The notes under the pieces were generated by a model, which was given only the letters and a program-made list of their open reading frames with translations, was not told where the DNA came from and made no database searches. Made by a program: the position numbers and the translations under genes. Below, piece after piece: positions 61,490 to 64,000 of a DNA stretch of 64,000 nucleotides. This DNA comes from [Clostridium] citroniae WAL-17108 (GTDB taxonomy: Bacteria; Bacillota; Clostridia; Lachnospirales; Lachnospiraceae): positions 1,117,488-1,181,487 of the forward strand of contig NZ_JH376420.1 of the NCBI RefSeq assembly GCF_000233455.1, in the 5' to 3' direction. Positions within the stretch are counted from its first letter, which is position 1. Each line of letters begins with the position of its first letter.

Positions 61490-62935
61490 CTATACCAGAT
61501 AGTTCTGTTCAGGATCCCCTCTCCACTCTTCGATTACATCCGGTTTCACAATGTCGTACCACTGTTTCATCATGCGGAAATGAAACAGGTCCTTTTTCAG
61601 GCGTTCCAATGCCTGTTCCCCGTTCCAGTAATGCCCAAGACGGTTTTCCAGGTCCCTTACGGTCTCTCCATACTCCGGCCTGGCACCCAGATCCTCCAGT
61701 TCCCCGGGATCCCTCTCCAGGTCAAACAGCTGGCTTACCTGGTATCCGGCATGCTTTACCAGCTTATAGGACCCAAGGAGCAGCATGGCGCTGGGATCAT
61801 CCCCCTTGATGTCGCTGCACATTGATACCACCTCCCTGTCAGAAGGCACAGGCGTCCCTTTTTTCAGGTTGGACACCAGGCTTATGCCGTCCTGGTCCGG
61901 CAGACGCTGGCATCCCGACAGTTCCAAAAACGTGGGCGCAATATCCAGCAGGCTGGTGAAACCGCCCACATGGCCTCCTTCCGGAAATACGCCCGGCCAG
62001 ACATACACCATGGGTACATGGGATGAGCCTTCATAAAAATTGGTTTTCCAGAACAAACCGTGTTCCCCGATATTATCTCCATGGTCGGAGCCGTATACTA
62101 CAATGGTGTTCTCCCATCCCGCTGTTTTTTCAACGGTTTCCAGGATCCTGCCTATAAGGCCGTCCACATACTCCACCATACCGTAGTAAGCCGCCCGTAT
62201 CCTGCGCACATCCTCAGGGGTCACTTTTTCCATATTCCTGTTGGCATACCATTTCCGGATGGCCGGATGCATGGCGTCCTTTTCCTCCTGATCAGGAAAA
62301 TGGATCTCAGGGAGACATTCATAATAGTGTTGGTATAATTCTTCCGGCGCTATGTAGGGACAGTGGGGGCCATAAAAGCCCACGGTCATAAACAATGGAC
62401 GCTCATCGGTCCTCTCCTTCAGAAAGCGGCAGGCCTCTGACGCAACATCCTCATCATAGTCCAGTACTGCCGAGCGGCCTGCCCCTGACTTTTTAATGGA
62501 GGTCAGGTTCTGTCCGGAGGAGCGTTTAAACTCCCCATAAATCTCAGCTTCATTGTCCCCTCCGATAAAGCAGGGGGTGATATCGCCCACCAGACGTTTT
62601 TCATATCCGTGGCGCTGATCATTTCCCACAAAATGCATTCTTCCGCACAAAACCGTCTCATATCCCCCCACGGTCATGGAGTTTACAAAGGTGGCCTTGT
62701 CGGACGGCAGGCACTGCATATTATTATAGACCCCGTTCCCGGTGGGCAAAAGGCCGGTGAGGATGGAGGATCTGCTGGGCACGCACAGCGGGGCCGCGCA
62801 ATAGCAGGAATCCAGCGCCGTTCCTCTGGCGTAAAGACGGTCCAGGTTAGGGGTGCGTGCCCAGGGGTCCCCGGCGGCTCCCATAACGCTCTGGTTATGC
62901 TGGTCTGACAACAGATAAATTATATTGGGTTTCAT
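61490..62935 (-). CDS. Type I sulfatase
   Basis: 481 aa. The N-terminus NIIYLLSDQHN holds the first metal-binding Asp, and C51-V-P53-S54-R55 is the formylglycine site of type I sulfatases. GSDHGDNIGEHG near residue 280 supplies more metal ligands. There is no signal peptide, so it acts in the cytoplasm on an imported sulfate ester. An anaerobic or other formylglycine-forming enzyme must be supplied from elsewhere. AGGAGG precedes the ATG. It follows a TctA transporter gene by three bases, which may import its substrate. Confidence 0.92.
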   Translation of the reverse strand: MKPNIIYLLSDQHNQSVMGAAGDPWARTPNLDRLYARGTALDSCYCAAPLCVPSRSSILTGLLPTGNGVYNNMQCLPSDKATFVNSMTVGGYETVLCGRMHFVGNDQRHGYEKRLVGDITPCFIGGDNEAEIYGEFKRSSGQNLTSIKKSGAGRSAVLDYDEDVASEACRFLKERTDERPLFMTVGFYGPHCPYIAPEELYQHYYECLPEIHFPDQEEKDAMHPAIRKWYANRNMEKVTPEDVRRIRAAYYGMVEYVDGLIGRILETVEKTAGWENTIVVYGSDHGDNIGEHGLFWKTNFYEGSSHVPMVYVWPGVFPEGGHVGGFTSLLDIAPTFLELSGCQRLPDQDGISLVSNLKKGTPVPSDREVVSMCSDIKGDDPSAMLLLGSYKLVKHAGYQVSQLFDLERDPGELEDLGARPEYGETVRDLENRLGHYWNGEQALERLKKDLFHFRMMKQWYDIVKPDVIEEWRGDPEQNYLV

Positions 62936-62938
62936 GCT

Positions 62939-64000
62939 CTATTCCTCCTGCAGGTCCTGTTCAATATTAGAGTCCTGCTGCACTTCTTTTCCTTTTCTAA
63001 GGGCTTTTATATTGGCATAGATCAGATAAGCTGTCAGCAGCAGGATACCGATGCACAGCGGCCTGGCCAGCACATACAAGAAAATGTTCCTGCCCTGGGC
63101 TGAAACTATGGTGTAAGTCCTCACAAAGTTGCTCTCAATGATACTTCCCAGGATCAGCCCCAGAACCACGGGTGTATTGGGGATTCCCAGCTTGGCCAGC
63201 ACCACCCCGAAAATTCCCATGCCAATGGCCACATATACGTCATACACGGAATTATTCACGCTATATGCGCCGATCAGGGAACACATCAGAACCACGGGGA
63301 TGATATGCCGTATATTCAGTTTCAGGATGGATGCAAACACAGGGATTCCGAATATCCCGATCACCATCATAATAACGGCTGCCAAAAACATTCCCAGGAT
63401 AAACGTGTATACAATATCCCCATGCTCCACAAACAATCTCTGCCCAGGCACCAGACCGTGGATGGTCAGGGCGCCGAACATGATGGCCGAGGTGGAGGAG
63501 CCGGGTATTCCCAGGGAGAGCATGGGAACCAGGGATCCGCCCACTGCCGCATTGTTGGCGCTCTCCGGCGCCACGATCCCCGCCGGGTTCCCCTGCCCGA
63601 AGGTTCCTTTCTTATCCCTTCCCTTGGCTTCCCCGTAGGCCAGGAAGGAAGCGATCGCTCCGCCTGTTCCCGGCAGGATCCCGATAAAGGTTCCGATAGC
63701 CGATGACTTTAGCAGCACGCCGGTATAGTTTCTCCAGGTCTCCTTCCAGATATCGATGAACCTGGCTTTCTGAAGCTGCAGGATCTCCTTATCATCCCCG
63801 TTTCCGTTCAGCCCGATCCCCTGTTTGATCATCTCCGCAATGGCAAACAGGCCGATGATGGCCGGGATCAGGTTGATGCCTCCCCTGAGCGCCTTGGAGC
63901 CAAAGGTGAACCGCATGGCGCCTGTGCTTCCATCGATCCCGATCATGGCCAGGAACAGCCCGGCAAGCGCTGCCAGCAGCCCCTTTGGAACATTTTTCCC
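62939..64000 (-). CDS. Tripartite tricarboxylate transporter permease TctA (partial, cut by window end)
   Basis: At least 354 aa, open to the window edge. The segment GIDGSTGAMRFTFGSKALRGG and the conserved GILPGTGGAIASFLAYGEAK are signatures of TctA, a membrane protein that works with TctB and a periplasmic-type binding protein TctC to take up tri- or dicarboxylates. About 140 N-terminal residues lie beyond the window. It is followed by the sulfatase on the same strand; together they suggest uptake and desulfation of a sulfated acid, but this is inference. Confidence 0.92.
   Translation of the reverse strand, partial: GKNVPKGLLAALAGLFLAMIGIDGSTGAMRFTFGSKALRGGINLIPAIIGLFAIAEMIKQGIGLNGNGDDKEILQLQKARFIDIWKETWRNYTGVLLKSSAIGTFIGILPGTGGAIASFLAYGEAKGRDKKGTFGQGNPAGIVAPESANNAAVGGSLVPMLSLGIPGSSTSAIMFGALTIHGLVPGQRLFVEHGDIVYTFILGMFLAAVIMMVIGIFGIPVFASILKLNIRHIIPVVLMCSLIGAYSVNNSVYDVYVAIGMGIFGVVLAKLGIPNTPVVLGLILGSIIESNFVRTYTIVSAQGRNIFLYVLARPLCIGILLLTAYLIYANIKALRKGKEVQQDSNIEQDLQEE

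Overview
The window looks like a chromosome segment of a gut Lachnospiraceae bacterium (Clostridia), most like the Enterocloster / Clostridium clostridioforme-bolteae group. This is inferred from moderate G+C coding sequence with AT-rich promoters, strong AGGAGG ribosome sites, the Gram-positive gene repertoire (no outer-membrane genes), and the mix of FeoAAB, rhamnose catabolism, GH127, TctA, CidA/LrgA-LrgB and a SirTM sirtuin. I saw no rRNA, tRNA, prophage, CRISPR array or intact insertion sequence. Most genes lie on the minus strand.

Layout. 0-9.5 kb: housekeeping and stress genes (phospholipase D-like protein, MATE exporter, PepF, LrgAB, GNAT acetyltransferase, RelA/SpoT-type synthetase, Mrp ATPase, a one-TM protein of unknown function). 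8.56-8.68 kb holds a MITE-like element. 9.5-14.8 kb: FliB-like methylase, Ogt, a ferredoxin-tailed aldo/keto reductase with a strong upstream hairpin, an SDR, and two gene remnants. 15-21 kb: a GH127 glycosidase with its ABC sugar importer and a divergent AraC regulator.

21-48 kb is the most interesting part, a metal/iron and redox island. It carries two IrtAB/YbtPQ-like ABC pairs, a MacAB-like exporter with a methyltransferase and AraC regulator, Map, two TetR regulators, AhpC with a domain-permuted AhpF, enolase, a ferrosome-like FezA/FezB pair (P-type ATPase plus small membrane protein), a 26-residue membrane miniprotein, an HMA protein, a Fur-like DNA-binding domain, FeoB, two FeoA proteins and a DtxR/IdeR-type repressor. 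At least eight copies of a 16-bp inverted repeat, RTTAG-N6-YTAAC, sit in the promoter regions of these units. I infer one DtxR-family regulon that joins iron import, iron storage, peroxide defence and enolase.

48-64 kb: a DUF554 protein, a MarR regulator with an almost perfect promoter-operator, a zinc macrodomain/SirTM ADP-ribosylation pair, an HxlR regulator, the rhaB-rhaA-rhaD operon with an AraC regulator, a Cache-GGDEF-EAL protein, SseB, an HPr-like protein lacking the phosphorylatable histidine, a sulfatase, and a TctA transporter cut by the window end.

Start codons were adjusted inward where a better-spaced Shine-Dalgarno sequence was visible. All functional names come from reading protein motifs by eye; no database search was run.
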